64,000 bases of DNA from an uncultured Bacilli bacterium (GCA_944371995.1 CALVYD010000002.1:1-64000), one strand, 5' to 3'; shown: positions 26,315 through 37,101, counted from the first letter of the stretch. A program made the numbers and translations. Notes: generated from the sequence alone by a model not told the origin.

Positions 26315-26626
26315 CTAATCAAGCTTCTCGTTTGATTTTTTTGTAATTCTTATTTTTTTACCTGTTTTTGTATCTGTTGTATGTCCGATTCTAGTTCCTT
26401 TTTTTGTCTTAGGATCAACGATCATAACATTTGATGCATGAATTGGTTTTTCTACTTCAATAATTCCACCAGATTCATTAGCTGTAGGTTTTTGATGTTT
26501 CTTAACTACGTTTACACCTTCAACTACAACTTTGTTTTCGCTTCTTAATGTTTTAATAATTTTTCCTTCTTTACCTTTATCAGAACCAGCGATAACTACA
26601 ACTTTATCTCCTACTTTAAAGTTCAT
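26315..26626 (-). CDS. rplX: 50S ribosomal protein L24
   Basis: L24 starts 50S assembly. KOW motif [20 protein letters not shown] at the N-terminus, then [15 protein letters not shown] and a C-terminus with [20 protein letters not shown]. 103 residues. Confidence 0.97.
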   Translation of the reverse strand: MNFKVGDKVVVIAGSDKGKEGKIIKTLRSENKVVVEGVNVVKKHQKPTANESGGIIEVEKPIHASNVMIVDPKTKKGTRIGHTTDTKTGKKIRITKKSNEKLD

Positions 26627-26641
26627 AATTTATCCTCCTCA

Positions 26642-27010
26642 TTATAGTACTTCTTTTGCTAAAGAAACAATTTTCATGTAGTCTTTATCACGAAGTTCTC
26701 TTGCGACTGGTCCAAAAATACGAGTACCTACTGGACTCTTGTCATCACGAATGATAACACAAGCATTGTCATCGAACTTAATATAACTTCCATCTTCACG
26801 ACGAACGCCTTGACGACTACGAACGATAACTGCTTTTACAACTTTTCCTTTTGGTAATGATGAATTAGGAATGGCATTTTTTACTGTTCCTACTACTACA
26901 TCACCAATGTTACCTGTTTTTACTTTGCTTCCGCCAAGTACACGAATTACTAATAATTCACGTGCACCAGTGTTGTCTGCAACTTTTAAGCGGCTTTCTT
27001 GTTGTAACAT
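26642..27010 (-). CDS. rplN: 50S ribosomal protein L14
   Basis: L14 lies at the subunit interface and binds the silencing factor RsfS. Seen: [40 protein letters not shown] and [20 protein letters not shown]. 122 residues, standard. Confidence 0.98.
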   Translation of the reverse strand: MLQQESRLKVADNTGARELLVIRVLGGSKVKTGNIGDVVVGTVKNAIPNSSLPKGKVVKAVIVRSRQGVRREDGSYIKFDDNACVIIRDDKSPVGTRIFGPVARELRDKDYMKIVSLAKEVL

Positions 27011-27044
27011 AGATTATTCCTCCTTCTTTCCAATCATCTAAGCG

Positions 27045-27305
27045 TTAAATAATAACTGCTTCTTTTACTACTTCTTTTAAATAGAAGTGTTTTGTTTTTG
27101 ACATAGGTCTTGTTTCTGCAATACGTACTGTGTCTCCAACTTTAGCGATATTTTTTTCATCATGTACACTATATTTCTTAGAGCTTTTTACTCTTTTGTG
27201 ATATAACGGATGGTTTTTATGAGTTTCAACTAAAACGCTTATTGTCTTATCATTAGTTGCGCTAACTACTTTTCCAACTAATTCTCTTTCAATTTTCTTT
27301 TCCAT
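27045..27305 (-). CDS. rpsQ: 30S ribosomal protein S17
   Basis: S17, primary 16S rRNA binder with an OB fold. Seen: [39 protein letters not shown] and [20 protein letters not shown]. 86 residues. Confidence 0.97.
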   Translation of the reverse strand: MEKKIERELVGKVVSATNDKTISVLVETHKNHPLYHKRVKSSKKYSVHDEKNIAKVGDTVRIAETRPMSKTKHFYLKEVVKEAVII

Positions 27306-27316
27306 TATACAACCTC

Positions 27317-27511
27317 CTATTCGTTACTTTCACGTTCTTTTAGAACTGTTTTCATTCTTGCAACGGTGTGTCTTAAATCTCTAATTCTAGAAGGTTTTTC
27401 AAGGTTTCCAGTCGCTTGTTGGAAACGTAAGTTAAATAGTTCTTGTTTTGCTTCGAATAACTTTGTATTAATTTCTTCAGTTGTTAATTCTCTAATCTCT
27501 TTAACCTTCAT
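27317..27511 (-). CDS. rpmC: 50S ribosomal protein L29
   Basis: L29 lies at the tunnel exit and helps dock trigger factor and SRP. I choose the ATG at 27511 ([20 protein letters not shown]), giving 64 residues; a longer frame starting MVVKI would lie wholly within rplP. It overlaps the rplP stop by 11 bp. Also seen: [20 protein letters not shown]. Confidence 0.95.
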   Translation of the reverse strand: MKVKEIRELTTEEINTKLFEAKQELFNLRFQQATGNLEKPSRIRDLRHTVARMKTVLKERESNE

Positions 27512-27932
27512 TATTTTCACCACCATTTTCTTTCATTACAAATTTTGTTGCTATTGGTAGTTTGTGAGATGCTAAACGTAATGCCTCACGTGCTACTTCT
27601 TCAGTAACTCCTGAAATCTCAAAAAGGATTTTTCCTTCTTTTACAACAGCAACCCAGCCTTCAACGTTACCTTTACCTTTACCTTGTCTTGTACCAATTG
27701 GTTTTCTAGTAAGTGGCATATGAGGGAATACGTTGATCCAAACTTTACCACCACGTTTCATGTAACGAGTCATAGCAATACGAGCAGCTTCGATTTGATT
27801 TGCAGTAATCCAAGCTCCTTCTTTTGCTTGAAGACCATATTCTCCGAAACTTAATGTTCTATTTCCACGTGATCTTCCTTCGTAAGGTAATCTATGAACA
27901 CGACGATATTTAGTTCTTGACGGTATTAACAT
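27501..27932 (-). CDS. rplP: 50S ribosomal protein L16
   Basis: L16 contacts the A-site tRNA elbow. Seen: [60 protein letters not shown] and [20 protein letters not shown]. 143 residues. It begins one base after the rpsC stop. Confidence 0.98.
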   Translation of the reverse strand: MLIPSRTKYRRVHRLPYEGRSRGNRTLSFGEYGLQAKEGAWITANQIEAARIAMTRYMKRGGKVWINVFPHMPLTRKPIGTRQGKGKGNVEGWVAVVKEGKILFEISGVTEEVAREALRLASHKLPIATKFVMKENGGENNEG

Positions 27933-27933
27933 A

Positions 27934-28584
27934 TTAATTACCTCCCTTAGATTTCTTGTTTAGGATTTCTCCTTTATAGATCCATACCTTTACACCAATT
28001 TTACCAAATGTTGTATCAGCTTCACTTGTTGCATAATCAACATCTGCTCTTAATGTATGTAGAGGAATAGTTCCTTCTGTGTATCCTTCGCTACGTGCCA
28101 TATCAGCACCACCTAAACGTCCAGATACTGATGTTTTAATTCCTTTAGCTCCTGCTTTCATAGCATTTCTAATTGCACGTTTTTGAGCCATACGGAATGA
28201 TGCTCTATTAGTAATTTGATTAGCAATTGAATCAGCAACTAATTGAGCGTTCATGTCTGCTTTTTTAATATCAACGATTGAGATTTGTACATTTTCATCA
28301 GCAATCTTTGATAGTTGTTTCTTTAATTTTTCAATTTCTTCTCCACCACGGCCAATCATAACTCCTGGTTTAGAAGTATGGATTACAACTTCACATCTTT
28401 TAGCATTTCTTTCGATTTCAACTTTTGCAATTCCAGCATTCTTTAAGTTCTTTTCTAAATATTTACGGATTTCAATATCTTTTGCTAACACTTTAGAAAA
28501 GTCTTTTTTATTTGCATACCATTTTGCTTCCCAATCTTTGTTGATGCCAAGTCTTAACCCGTTTGGATTAACTTTTTGTCCCAT
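27934..28584 (-). CDS. rpsC: 30S ribosomal protein S3
   Basis: S3 forms part of the mRNA entry channel. The KH domain shows [20 protein letters not shown]. Also seen: [25 protein letters not shown]-type N-terminus and [20 protein letters not shown] with [12 protein letters not shown]. 216 residues. Confidence 0.97.
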   Translation of the reverse strand: MGQKVNPNGLRLGINKDWEAKWYANKKDFSKVLAKDIEIRKYLEKNLKNAGIAKVEIERNAKRCEVVIHTSKPGVMIGRGGEEIEKLKKQLSKIADENVQISIVDIKKADMNAQLVADSIANQITNRASFRMAQKRAIRNAMKAGAKGIKTSVSGRLGGADMARSEGYTEGTIPLHTLRADVDYATSEADTTFGKIGVKVWIYKGEILNKKSKGGN

Positions 28585-28599
28585 GTTTTAACCTCCTTA

Positions 28600-28935
28600 T
28601 TAGTTTTTTGTAGCCACTACGATAATAATGTGACTAGTTCTATGATCTCTATGTCCTATGTGAGAACGTGAATCAAAAAAGTGACGTTTCATAACAGGAC
28701 CAGCATCTACTCTTGCTTCTTTTACATAAAGTGTAGCAGCATCAGCATTGTTATTGTTAACAGCGTTAGCAATAGCAGAATCTAGAACTTTTTTGATAAG
28801 TCTTGCTGACTTATTAGTTGTGTTAGCTAAGATGTTAGCTGCTTCTTGTACACTTTTACCACGAATCATATCGATTGTTAATCGAGCTCTGATAGGTGAT
28901 ACTCTAAGGCCTTTAGCAATTGCTCTTGCTTCCAT
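28600..28935 (-). CDS. rplV: 50S ribosomal protein L22
   Basis: L22, whose beta-hairpin lines the exit tunnel. Seen: LRVSPIRARLTIDMIRGKSV, NTTNKSARLIKKVLDSAIAN and the hairpin tip with GPVMKRHFFDSRSHIGHRDH. Positions in the hairpin usually read PRARGRA; here it is DSRSHIGHRD, a mild departure. 111 residues. Confidence 0.95.
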   Translation of the reverse strand: MEARAIAKGLRVSPIRARLTIDMIRGKSVQEAANILANTTNKSARLIKKVLDSAIANAVNNNNADAATLYVKEARVDAGPVMKRHFFDSRSHIGHRDHRTSHIIIVVATKN

Positions 28936-28961
28936 TTCTTTCCCTCCTAGTCATTTTTCAA

Positions 28962-29228
28962 TTATTTTTTGTCTGAACCATGTCCACCGAATTTACGAGT
29001 TAATGCAAATTCACCTAATTTATGTCCAACCATATCTTCAGTAACATATACTGGTATAAATTCTTTACCATTGTGAACTGCAAATGTATGTCCTATAAAA
29101 TCAGGATAAATTGTGGAACGGCGTGACCATGTTTTAATGACTTCTTTTTTACCAGACTTATTTAATTCTTGAACCTTTTTTAATAATCTTTGAAATACAT
29201 AAGGTCCTTTTTTTAAACTTCTTGCCAT
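28962..29228 (-). CDS. rpsS: 30S ribosomal protein S19
   Basis: S19 of the small-subunit head. Seen: [40 protein letters not shown] and [18 protein letters not shown]. 88 residues, standard. Confidence 0.98.
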   Translation of the reverse strand: MARSLKKGPYVFQRLLKKVQELNKSGKKEVIKTWSRRSTIYPDFIGHTFAVHNGKEFIPVYVTEDMVGHKLGEFALTRKFGGHGSDKK

Positions 29229-29245
29229 TATTTAATCATCCTTTC

Positions 29246-30076
29246 CTATTTACTATTACGACGACGTACGATGAACTTGTCAGATTGTTTTTTCTTACGT
29301 GTCTTTAATCCAAGTGCAGGTTTACCCCATGGAGTCATTGGTGCTTTACGTCCTACTGGAGCACGTCCTTCACCACCACCATGTGGATGGTCGTTAGGGT
29401 TCATAACAGAACCACGAACTGTTGGTCTTATTCCCATATGACGTTTACGTCCTGCTTTACCTAATCTAACAAGTGATGAATCTTCATTTCCAACTTCACC
29501 AACTGTTGCCATACATGTTCCTAAAACTTTTCTTTGTTCACCAGAAGATAGACGAACCATTACATATTTTCCTTCACGTCCAAGGATTTGTGCTGAAGTA
29601 CCAGCAGATCTTGCTAGTTCTCCACCTTTACCAGGACGTAATTCAATATTATGAATCATTGTACCTACTGGGATATTCATGATTGGTAATGCGTTACCAA
29701 CTTTAATATCAGCATTTGCTCCAGCTTCAATTTTCATTCCTACTTGTAATCCTTTTGGAGCAATGATATATCTTTTCTCACCATCTGCATAATTGATTAA
29801 TGCGATGTTTGCTGTTCTATTTGGATCGTATTCGATACTTGCTACTGTTCCAGGTATCTCTAATTTGTTTCTTTTGAAATCAATGATACGATATTTTCTT
29901 TTTACTCCGCCACCTTGATGACGAACTGTTATCTTACCTTGATTGTTACGTCCACTATTTTTCTTAATAGTAGTTAATAGAGATTTTTCTGGAGTACTTG
30001 TTGTGATATCTTCATTCACTAATGTACTCATTTTTCTACGACCTGGTGTAGTAGGTTTATATGTTTTGATAGCCAT
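29246..30076 (-). CDS. rplB: 50S ribosomal protein L2
   Basis: L2, the conserved large-subunit protein at the subunit bridge and peptidyl-transferase region. Seen: [40 protein letters not shown] and the C-terminal [20 protein letters not shown] with the critical His. 276 residues. Confidence 0.98.
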   Translation of the reverse strand: MAIKTYKPTTPGRRKMSTLVNEDITTSTPEKSLLTTIKKNSGRNNQGKITVRHQGGGVKRKYRIIDFKRNKLEIPGTVASIEYDPNRTANIALINYADGEKRYIIAPKGLQVGMKIEAGANADIKVGNALPIMNIPVGTMIHNIELRPGKGGELARSAGTSAQILGREGKYVMVRLSSGEQRKVLGTCMATVGEVGNEDSSLVRLGKAGRKRHMGIRPTVRGSVMNPNDHPHGGGEGRAPVGRKAPMTPWGKPALGLKTRKKKQSDKFIVRRRNSK

Positions 30077-30092
30077 AATTTATTTCCTCCTT

Positions 30093-30377
30093 CTAACCAA
30101 GATCAATTGTTTGTCCTTCAGCTAAAGTAACAATTGCTTTCTTTGTACGATTCGTTAATCCTGTATAACGACCAACTCTTCTTTTTTTAGGTTTTACATT
30201 GATTGTTCTAATTGATGTAACCTTAACATTGAAGATTTTTTCAATTGCATTTTTGATTTCAATTTTGTTAGCTCTTGGATCAACTTTGAATGTATATTTT
30301 CCATTTTCTTTGTCTGCCATTGATTTTTCAGTAATAACTGGTGCCTTGATGATTTCTAGATATTTAGTGTCTTTCAT
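30093..30377 (-). CDS. rplW: 50S ribosomal protein L23
   Basis: L23 at the tunnel exit, docking site for trigger factor and SRP. Seen: [40 protein letters not shown] and [20 protein letters not shown]. 94 residues; shares one base with rplD. Confidence 0.97.
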   Translation of the reverse strand: MKDTKYLEIIKAPVITEKSMADKENGKYTFKVDPRANKIEIKNAIEKIFNVKVTSIRTINVKPKKRRVGRYTGLTNRTKKAIVTLAEGQTIDLG

Positions 30378-31003
30378 TATTTAAGCACCTCCTCTACAGC
30401 ATTTAATGCATCTTGTGTAAATACTAATACATCAGTACCTACAACATCTAATACATTGATTTCGTCTGCTGAAATTAATACTACGTTTTGTAAGTTTCTT
30501 GATGCTAAAATCATATTATCATCAAATTCTTTTACTACTAATAATACTTTTTTATCAGCAATTTTTAATGTTTCTAATAAAGCTTTCATATCTTTAGTCT
30601 TTGGTGTTGTTAAATTTAAGTTTTCTAAAACCATGATTGCTTTTTCTTCTGCTTTTTCAGCTAAAGCTGACTTGATAGCAAGTCTTCTTTCTTTACGATT
30701 TTGTTTCTTGCTGTAATCTCTTGGTACTGGAGTTCCATATCTTCCTCCACCTACCCATTGTACAGCTCTGATAGAACCTTGACGAGCACGTCCAGTTCCT
30801 TTTTGTCTCCATGGCTTTCTTCCGCCACCACTTACTTCTGATCTATTCTTAGTACTATGTGTTCCTTGTCTTAATGATGCTCTTGCTAAAATGATTGCAT
30901 CATATAAAACGTTTTTATTTGGTTCGATTCCAAATACGTTTTCATTTAAGTTAATGTCCTTTACTTTTTCACCTTTAAGATTTAAAAGTTCTACTTTTTT
31001 CAT
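30377..31003 (-). CDS. rplD: 50S ribosomal protein L4
   Basis: L4, with an extended loop in the exit tunnel; in some bacteria it represses the S10 operon. The loop is clear: [20 protein letters not shown] and [20 protein letters not shown]. 208 residues. The long S10 leader at 32125-32247 could be its target, which is inference. Confidence 0.97.
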   Translation of the reverse strand: MKKVELLNLKGEKVKDINLNENVFGIEPNKNVLYDAIILARASLRQGTHSTKNRSEVSGGGRKPWRQKGTGRARQGSIRAVQWVGGGRYGTPVPRDYSKKQNRKERRLAIKSALAEKAEEKAIMVLENLNLTTPKTKDMKALLETLKIADKKVLLVVKEFDDNMILASRNLQNVVLISADEINVLDVVGTDVLVFTQDALNAVEEVLK

Positions 31004-31074
31004 TTACGATTCCTCCTTTCATCACATTTCATTATTATATTTATATTCATTTTTTATTTGTTCCTGTGATGATT

Positions 31075-31797
31075 TTATTCTGCTGTTTCTTCTGCAGGTG
31101 TTGTTGCTTCTTCTTTAGCTTCTACTTCTTTTACTTCGTATGAAACTAAGTCAGCTGCTTCTTTTTTCACATTTGGTTTTTTAACTGCAGTACGAATCAT
31201 AACTAATGATTTCTTTGGACCTGGAACATTACCTTTAACTAAGATTACATTGTTTTCAGTATCTACTGAAATTATTTCAAGATTTTGAACAGTTCTTGCT
31301 ACATTACCCATTTGTCCAGGCATTTTCTTACCTTTTAAAACGTGCATTGGTAGCATAGTACCTAGTGAACCTACACCTCTATGGTATTGAGAACCATGTC
31401 CCATTGGTCCACGGCTTTGGTTATGACGTTTGATAACACCTTGGAATCCTTTACCTTTGCTGATTCCGCTTACGTCAACCATTTCTCCTTCTTCGAAGAT
31501 ATCAACATTGATTACTTGTCCTAATGTATAGTCTTCTACATTTACTCCTCTAATTTCTCTTAAGAAGCGCTTAGGTTCTGTTCCAGCTTTCTTAGTATGA
31601 CCGATTGCTGGTTTGTTTGATAATTTTTCTCTGATAGTTTCTGTTGCAATTTGAATTGCATCATATCCATCTTTTGCTACTGTTTTGATTTGAGTTACAA
31701 CGTTTGGTTCAACTTCAATTACAGTAACTGGAATTAACTTACCGTTCTTAGTGAACACTTGAGTCATTCCAACTTTTTTACCTAAGATTCCTTTCAT
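31075..31797 (-). CDS. rplC: 50S ribosomal protein L3 with acidic C-terminal tail
   Basis: L3 starts 50S assembly and reaches toward the peptidyl-transferase centre. Seen: [40 protein letters not shown] (tip) and [20 protein letters not shown]. The body is about 210 residues; a Glu/Ala/Lys-rich tail of about 30 residues ([19 protein letters not shown]) is added. A 71-bp gap separates it from rplD. Confidence 0.97.
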   Translation of the reverse strand: MKGILGKKVGMTQVFTKNGKLIPVTVIEVEPNVVTQIKTVAKDGYDAIQIATETIREKLSNKPAIGHTKKAGTEPKRFLREIRGVNVEDYTLGQVINVDIFEEGEMVDVSGISKGKGFQGVIKRHNQSRGPMGHGSQYHRGVGSLGTMLPMHVLKGKKMPGQMGNVARTVQNLEIISVDTENNVILVKGNVPGPKKSLVMIRTAVKKPNVKKEAADLVSYEVKEVEAKEEATTPAEETAE

Positions 31798-31812
31798 TAT
31801 TGTTTCCTCCTA

Positions 31813-32124
31813 TTATTTTGTTTTGATTTCAATATCAACCCCGCTAGGTAAATCTAAATGAGCTAACGCATCAATAGTTTCCTTGCTAGGATTTTTGATA
31901 TCAATAAGTCTCTTATGTGTACGCATTTCGAATTGTTCACGTGAATCCTTATCTTTGTGAACAGCTCTTAAAATTGTAAATTTTTCAATTTCAGTTGGTA
32001 ATGGTACTGGGCCTGAGATTTCTCCACCTGATCTTTTAATTGTTTCCACAATTTTAGTTACTGCATTATCAAGAATTCTGTGATCATATGATTTTAATCT
32101 TATACGAACTTTTGATGTTGACAT
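31813..32124 (-). CDS. rpsJ: 30S ribosomal protein S10
   Basis: S10 (NusE) works in the 30S head and in transcription antitermination with NusB. Seen: [40 protein letters not shown] and [15 protein letters not shown]. 103 residues. First gene of the 28-gene run (32124 to 17952), preceded by a strong promoter and a leader of about 117 nt. Confidence 0.98.
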   Translation of the reverse strand: MSTSKVRIRLKSYDHRILDNAVTKIVETIKRSGGEISGPVPLPTEIEKFTILRAVHKDKDSREQFEMRTHKRLIDIKNPSKETIDALAHLDLPSGVDIEIKTK

Positions 32125-32247
32125 TAAAAATCCTCCCTTCGCCTATATCTAGTATAGACTTGCTCCGTGCAAATAACCCGATACCAAATTAACAACTTAA
32201 CCTGGTGTATCGACAACCTCGCACATCTAAGCAGTCACACGTAATTA
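32125..32247 (-). promoter_or_regulatory. structured leader of the S10 operon
   Basis: Between the promoter and rpsJ the minus strand can fold: CGATAC and GTATCG close a hairpin with further TTAA/TTAA pairing inside, and GTGC/GCAC encloses it. Such a leader could be an autoregulatory site. No known leader family was identified by eye. Confidence 0.4.
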
Positions 32248-32276
32248 ATTATAACAAGTAAAATCAACAAATGCAA
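32248..32276 (-). promoter_or_regulatory. S10 operon promoter
   Basis: On minus, -35 TTGCAT (32276-32271), exactly 17 bp, -10 TATAAT (32253-32248). Transcription should start about 32241. Confidence 0.8.
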
Positions 32277-32317
32277 GTGTTTTTTTGTAGAAATTTTTAT
32301 TTTTTTATAGCAATATA

Positions 32318-32346
32318 GCAAAAAAAGCAAAAATTATTTTGCTTTT
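32318..32346 (-). terminator. terminator upstream of the S10 operon
   Basis: On minus, AAAAGCAAAA (32346-32337) and TTTTGCTTTT (32332-32323) form a perfect 10-bp stem with a 4-nt loop, then T. It insulates the S10 promoter from the remnant and pilus gene upstream. Confidence 0.85.
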
Positions 32347-32353
32347 CCTTATT

Positions 32354-32640
32354 TTAGATTTTTTCTTTTGGATGTGCCATACAAATATAAGATTTAAATG
32401 ACTCTGGTAACATAGTTACTCTTTGTTCTATCAACATTTCCCTATGTTCTTCTCTTGCTTTCATTTCTTCATTATAGCGGCTTCCATTTTTACTACATCA
32501 AAAATACTAACGCCTCTAAGAACACCAGTTTCATTATATCGGTCTGCTTCTTCTTTGTATAAATGGTAATATGCCTCGAATGAAACTTGACTAACTGCAG
32601 TTTCTTCAGAAGTTGATAAAAGCGGTTTTTGATTTTGACC
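32354..32640 (-). pseudogene. frameshifted, 5'-truncated gene remnant
   Basis: The minus strand from 32640 reads an open stretch (SEETAVSQVSFEAYYHLYKE, then EADRYNETGVLRGVSIFDVV) that meets a stop soon after a run of five A. In the next frame it continues (GSRYNEEMKAREEHREMLIE, then LPESFKSYICMAHPKEKI) to the TAA at 32354-32356. One added A would join both parts into one frame. There is no start codon at the 5' end and an in-frame TAA lies just before it, so it is both truncated and frameshifted. The family is unknown. A base-calling error in the A run could explain the frameshift but not the missing start. Confidence 0.6.
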
Positions 32641-32715
32641 TTATGAAAATTATACCATTGTTTAATATTTTATAAATATTTTTAATTAAAATTTTACTTC
32701 TTTTCTTAAACCTTA

Positions 32716-35700
32716 TTAACTATTTATTTTTTTATATATTACAACACTTCCACCTATCAATACTAATAAAAACCCGCTTAGTATGTACCAGTATATGCCC
32801 GTCCCACCAGTAAAAGGTAGATTAGGAATCTTTTGATTATCATAATATAATGTTAAAATACCATCTTGTTGATAAAATGTAACACCATCAATAGTTACTT
32901 TATCTAAACTTAAATTGTTTCCTTGAGTTCCTATTAGTATACTAGGAAATCCATTTGTAATAGTAATTTCCCATTTATCGCCAATTAAATATCCTAAGGG
33001 TGCGCTTGTTTCCACTAAGTAATATTCACCATCTGGAATTACTTTAACAGAATTGTTTTCTGTATCTTTCCAGTTTATAATGCCATTATTATTAGATATT
33101 CCAGTTAAAACAACCTTGCTATTTTCTTTGTCAAGTAAATCAAATGTAGCGTTTGATAATAACAAATGATCTTTGCTACTTCGTTTCACAATTTGCCAGT
33201 TTTGAATATTATTAATAGATGCATAAAATTGATTAGGATTTTTTGTATCTTGTTCTAAGTCACTATAATTAAGAGTATATGAAATATCATTAATTGTAAT
33301 AGAATTTCCTTCATCTATTCCGATATATTCTATATCATTTATTACAAATTCTCCTGTTTCGCCAGGATTTGCCGGGCGTAATTCTTTCACTGAATATCCA
33401 CTGCCAATCACTTCATTAAATAAACCACTCCAATTATTTGAAGAATTTAACACAACCGTTTGTTCTGCAACAGGGTTATTGTTTTGATATAATCCTACAT
33501 AAATATTAACACCCGGATTCTTATCAACTCCCGTCCATTCTTTGACAATATGAATATTTTGCTTATAAGAATTAGTAATAACTACCTTAGCGTCTGTGTC
33601 AAACAAAATTGTACCACTGGCACCTTCATTATAGGAAACATTTAAAGCAGAATCATCTTTTATTTTATAAGTAGGGCTTGCATAAATTCCTTCATTATTT
33701 TCCATATTATACTCTAGCTCTACGACCTTAAAGTCCGTTCCAGATAACAGTTGAGTAATCACTATAGTATCACCTACTAAAACATCAGAAATTTGACCAT
33801 TATCTGCTAACTTTCCACAAGCCTTTTTATCAGTTCCATTAGAAACTAAAGTGCCATCGTCATTATAGTAATAATATTCTCCATTTCGAATCAAATAATA
33901 TGACCCTTCATAATTTTGTAATATGCCATCTGCTCCTTCCAGCTGGATTAAAAACGAAAACGAATCATTAGATGATTGACCAGATTGCATTTTTTTATAG
34001 ATTCTCAATTCATTACTATTTCCTTCACTACATCTATTAGTAAAAACGATAATAGGGCGTTGATATACTGTTTCTTTAGATGAAGTTGCAGTTGTGGTAG
34101 AGTTTGTAGAATCAACACTATCACTTTCATTACTATCTGTTGCCTTCTCAGCATTGATATTAGTTTGATCAAATCGATTTTTATCAATATCTACTTCTTT
34201 TATATAATATTGTTGATTCATTTTTAAGCCACTGACCATAACAGCTTGTTCCGGTTTTAAATAGAATTTTTGTCCATCTTCCGACCATCGTAAACTATCA
34301 CCAGTATAAGTATTGTTTCCTTTCAATTCTGTAGTAAGTCCCAGGGTATTCAAGTTACTTTCAGTAACCTTGATATAATTACCTGTATATACTGGCATTT
34401 CATCACTTGAATCTGGTTCTTTTTCTTCTACATATAATTCAAAAGAAAAATCTTCATTGGCGTATATTTCCTTATTGGCATTGTCCAATTCTTTCTTAAT
34501 CATAATAGTTTCACTTGGAATTGGTAACAGATTAAATCTAATATGAAAATCAGATGCGCCTCCACCTCGTTCCATATAAAACATTTTCATAGTGTGACGA
34601 GTATAGTCAGTAAAGGTATCATCTTTAAAAAAATTATTAGCTCTTTCATCATCATAGTCTGTCCAAGCAGTACCATCAGGAAATATTTTAGCTTCCCAAA
34701 ACAAATCTTTTATAGTTGATTCATAAGGTGGGATTTTACCATTACTATCAGTTCCAAGTTCAACATACACCTTACCAGTCGCAAAATTAATATAACCAGA
34801 ATGAGCATCATGGATGCCACCACTATCCAAAATTAGAACGTCATCTATGAATATCCAGAAATCATCATCACCATTAAATTCATAAATCATATCAGAGCGA
34901 GTATCTTTATATACTGAAACACCATCTTCAGGCTGAAAAAAATCTATATTTAGTGTGACTGCAAAATTATAATTAACGTTTTCTCCTCCACCAGCTAAAT
35001 ATAAAGGTTCATTATAACGTTCGTCGTCTTCTTCTAATGGTTCTCCATTTTCGTCATATAAATTGGTATAAGGAGAAAATACACCATCCACAATATTATC
35101 ATATGGCATAAAATTACCTCGATAAAAGCTGTAATTTGGGTTGATATGGTACGGTGTGCCAAGAGCGTCATAGACAATGAAATTATTGTCACTTTTTAAA
35201 TAAGCATAATTTTCGAAACTACTATACTCGAAATAGCCAGTATCATTATATGTAGATTCTAAAAGAAGATGATTAACATTCACTGTATCATTATTATTAA
35301 ATAATGGTTCTAGACTATCACCCTCTACTCTACCACGTCCACCCTCACCAGAAAGGGTAGGATATCCCCTTTCATCTAAGGTTCTATTTAAAATTCCTTG
35401 CTCGACATTAAAGTAACCAATTCCATTAACACTGCTTACAAGTCCCCCTGCTCCCAATATTTCTTCTTGATCACTTTTTTCTAAATCAGTCATTGTCATA
35501 GTGATTCCGTATTCACTATTATCTAATGTGTTTATAGAATTTAGATTTTTTTCATAATATTTATATACAAAATAAATATCAATATAATTAATATCATTTT
35601 GTGATAAGCTATCACCTAATTCATAATACTTGTTATTGTAATATCCGTAAAAATAATAGTCTGCTTTATTATTATTAACATCATTCACACTGATTCGACT

Positions 35701-36585
35701 AGTTTTGTTATCTAAAGAAAAAGGTGCATTTTCACCACGCGTAAGATAACTGGTTTGATACTTATAAACACCATTATTGTCAGGTTTTTCTATATCCTCT
35801 GCATACTCATTTAAATAATAATCTCCACCATCATATTGATTGTTATATCCATCTTGCCATCTATCTGGTAATTTAGCTCCTTTATATTCATCGCTAATCT
35901 CTATAAAATTATTATTTTCATCCAAATATCCATAATGTGAAGTCAAATGAATTGGGTAATCACCATCTTCTTCACCAGTGCTAGTCCACACAACAGTATA
36001 TGCAGAAAAACTGTTTGATGTAAATTCTATTTTTTCTACTTCTGCGTTTTCCGTAGTCTCAACTTTTGCCTTCAAAGACATATCTTCTACTACAATTTCA
36101 TCTGTTCCACTTTTAACTTCTTTTAAATGTTTTAACGTGACATTAGCATCGTTTGATACTTCTGCAGGAATTGTAGATTCTTTGAAATCCATAACCACTT
36201 TTATGTATTCACTTGGTTCAACTTCTTTACCATCTATCAAAAAACTAATATCATAAGCTAAAAACCCTTCCACATGACTAGAAGTTTTTTTAGCATCATC
36301 AAGTAACTGCTTTTCAATCAAATCGTATTGCTCATTTATTTTTTTTGCTTGAAGTATTTCCTCCTCGTTCATGTCATTAGTAATCTCCACTTTTGTAAGG
36401 GGAGTAATAGATAACTCTGCATCTTCAGGGATAATGTCTGCGCCATCAGTATGTGCAGTAATAATAATATCCTCATCTTCATATTTATATTCAGAGCTCA
36501 CTCCTGCATAGGATATATTAAAGCAAAGAATTACTAACATGCATAAAAGAAATGATATAATCCATTTCTTTTTTATCCTAAACAT
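32716..36585 (-). CDS. LPXTG-anchored pilus tip adhesin-like protein with fibro-slime domain (1289 aa)
   Basis: Large surface protein. Residues 1-27 are a signal peptide. Around 540-620 is a fibro-slime/PA14-like domain with FNGDDDFWIFIDDVLILDSG followed by GIHDAHSGYINFATGKVYVE. From about 700 on there are several Cna-B type immunoglobulin-like repeats (one begins VKEWTGVDKNPGVNIYVGLY) and a SpaA-type domain near 1150-1215 with the isopeptide Glu in YYLVETSAPLGY. The sorting signal is LPFTG (about 1257), a hydrophobic span and the tail KKINS. In Bacillota pili such large proteins form the adhesive tip. It lies after the sortase, behind its own promoter (36668-36696), which is less usual than being first in the operon. 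Confidence 0.85.
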   Translation of the reverse strand: MFRIKKKWIISFLLCMLVILCFNISYAGVSSEYKYEDEDIIITAHTDGADIIPEDAELSITPLTKVEITNDMNEEEILQAKKINEQYDLIEKQLLDDAKKTSSHVEGFLAYDISFLIDGKEVEPSEYIKVVMDFKESTIPAEVSNDANVTLKHLKEVKSGTDEIVVEDMSLKAKVETTENAEVEKIEFTSNSFSAYTVVWTSTGEEDGDYPIHLTSHYGYLDENNNFIEISDEYKGAKLPDRWQDGYNNQYDGGDYYLNEYAEDIEKPDNNGVYKYQTSYLTRGENAPFSLDNKTSRISVNDVNNNKADYYFYGYYNNKYYELGDSLSQNDINYIDIYFVYKYYEKNLNSINTLDNSEYGITMTMTDLEKSDQEEILGAGGLVSSVNGIGYFNVEQGILNRTLDERGYPTLSGEGGRGRVEGDSLEPLFNNNDTVNVNHLLLESTYNDTGYFEYSSFENYAYLKSDNNFIVYDALGTPYHINPNYSFYRGNFMPYDNIVDGVFSPYTNLYDENGEPLEEDDERYNEPLYLAGGGENVNYNFAVTLNIDFFQPEDGVSVYKDTRSDMIYEFNGDDDFWIFIDDVLILDSGGIHDAHSGYINFATGKVYVELGTDSNGKIPPYESTIKDLFWEAKIFPDGTAWTDYDDERANNFFKDDTFTDYTRHTMKMFYMERGGGASDFHIRFNLLPIPSETIMIKKELDNANKEIYANEDFSFELYVEEKEPDSSDEMPVYTGNYIKVTESNLNTLGLTTELKGNNTYTGDSLRWSEDGQKFYLKPEQAVMVSGLKMNQQYYIKEVDIDKNRFDQTNINAEKATDSNESDSVDSTNSTTTATSSKETVYQRPIIVFTNRCSEGNSNELRIYKKMQSGQSSNDSFSFLIQLEGADGILQNYEGSYYLIRNGEYYYYNDDGTLVSNGTDKKACGKLADNGQISDVLVGDTIVITQLLSGTDFKVVELEYNMENNEGIYASPTYKIKDDSALNVSYNEGASGTILFDTDAKVVITNSYKQNIHIVKEWTGVDKNPGVNIYVGLYQNNNPVAEQTVVLNSSNNWSGLFNEVIGSGYSVKELRPANPGETGEFVINDIEYIGIDEGNSITINDISYTLNYSDLEQDTKNPNQFYASINNIQNWQIVKRSSKDHLLLSNATFDLLDKENSKVVLTGISNNNGIINWKDTENNSVKVIPDGEYYLVETSAPLGYLIGDKWEITITNGFPSILIGTQGNNLSLDKVTIDGVTFYQQDGILTLYYDNQKIPNLPFTGGTGIYWYILSGFLLVLIGGSVVIYKKINS

Positions 36586-36667
36586 TATTCATTCCTCCTT
36601 TACGATACTATGACATTGTGAATATAAATCTTCTAAATTAGCGGCCTTTTCTATTATCTCTATTGTT

Positions 36668-36696
36668 AATATACACTAACTTTGATACTTTTACAA
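36668..36696 (-). promoter_or_regulatory. promoter of the pilus tip gene
   Basis: On minus, -35 TTGTAA (36696-36691), 17 bp, -10 TATATT (36673-36668). The -35 region TTGTAAAAG is the same as in the pilus operon promoter at 40719-40747. Confidence 0.55.
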
Positions 36697-37046
36697 CAAA
36701 TCTTATTTTTTAATAATTAATTATGTATGTAAATCCTCCAAAGATAATATTTTTAAATCGTTTAATTAATATATTTTTACTTATGTAATAAACGACTCTA
36801 TTAGTTCTACTTGTTGTACCCAAACGGCTAGCGTTCAGTTCTACGGAATATAAAATCATAAATTCACAACTAGTATGTAGTTATTGATTCAAATTATCTG
36901 AGAATTCTTAATTTAGTAAATTATAGTAATTTTTTAGTAAAAACCTATATTATTAGTATCCTTACTATTTTTTTTAATTATTTACTATTTATTCTTCGAA
37001 TTTATTACTTTTTTATAAATTTAATTATTCTTACTATGAATAAAAA

Positions 37047-37101
37047 CTATGGAAAAGTACTAAATCAATTTTAACAATTGCTATTTTACTTTTTTCCATA
37101 G
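37047..37101 (-). terminator. terminator after the sortase gene
   Basis: On minus, CTATGGAAAAAAGTA (37101-37087) pairs with TACTTTTCCATAG (37059-37047, two unpaired A) and continues into TTTTTATT. It separates the pilin-sortase operon from the tip gene. Confidence 0.7.

Noticed and set aside
36961-36995. Further empty or occupied sites of the dispersed element (TTACTATTT words)
   Set aside because: The 11-bp core is not matched exactly and the region is too AT-rich to distinguish from chance.
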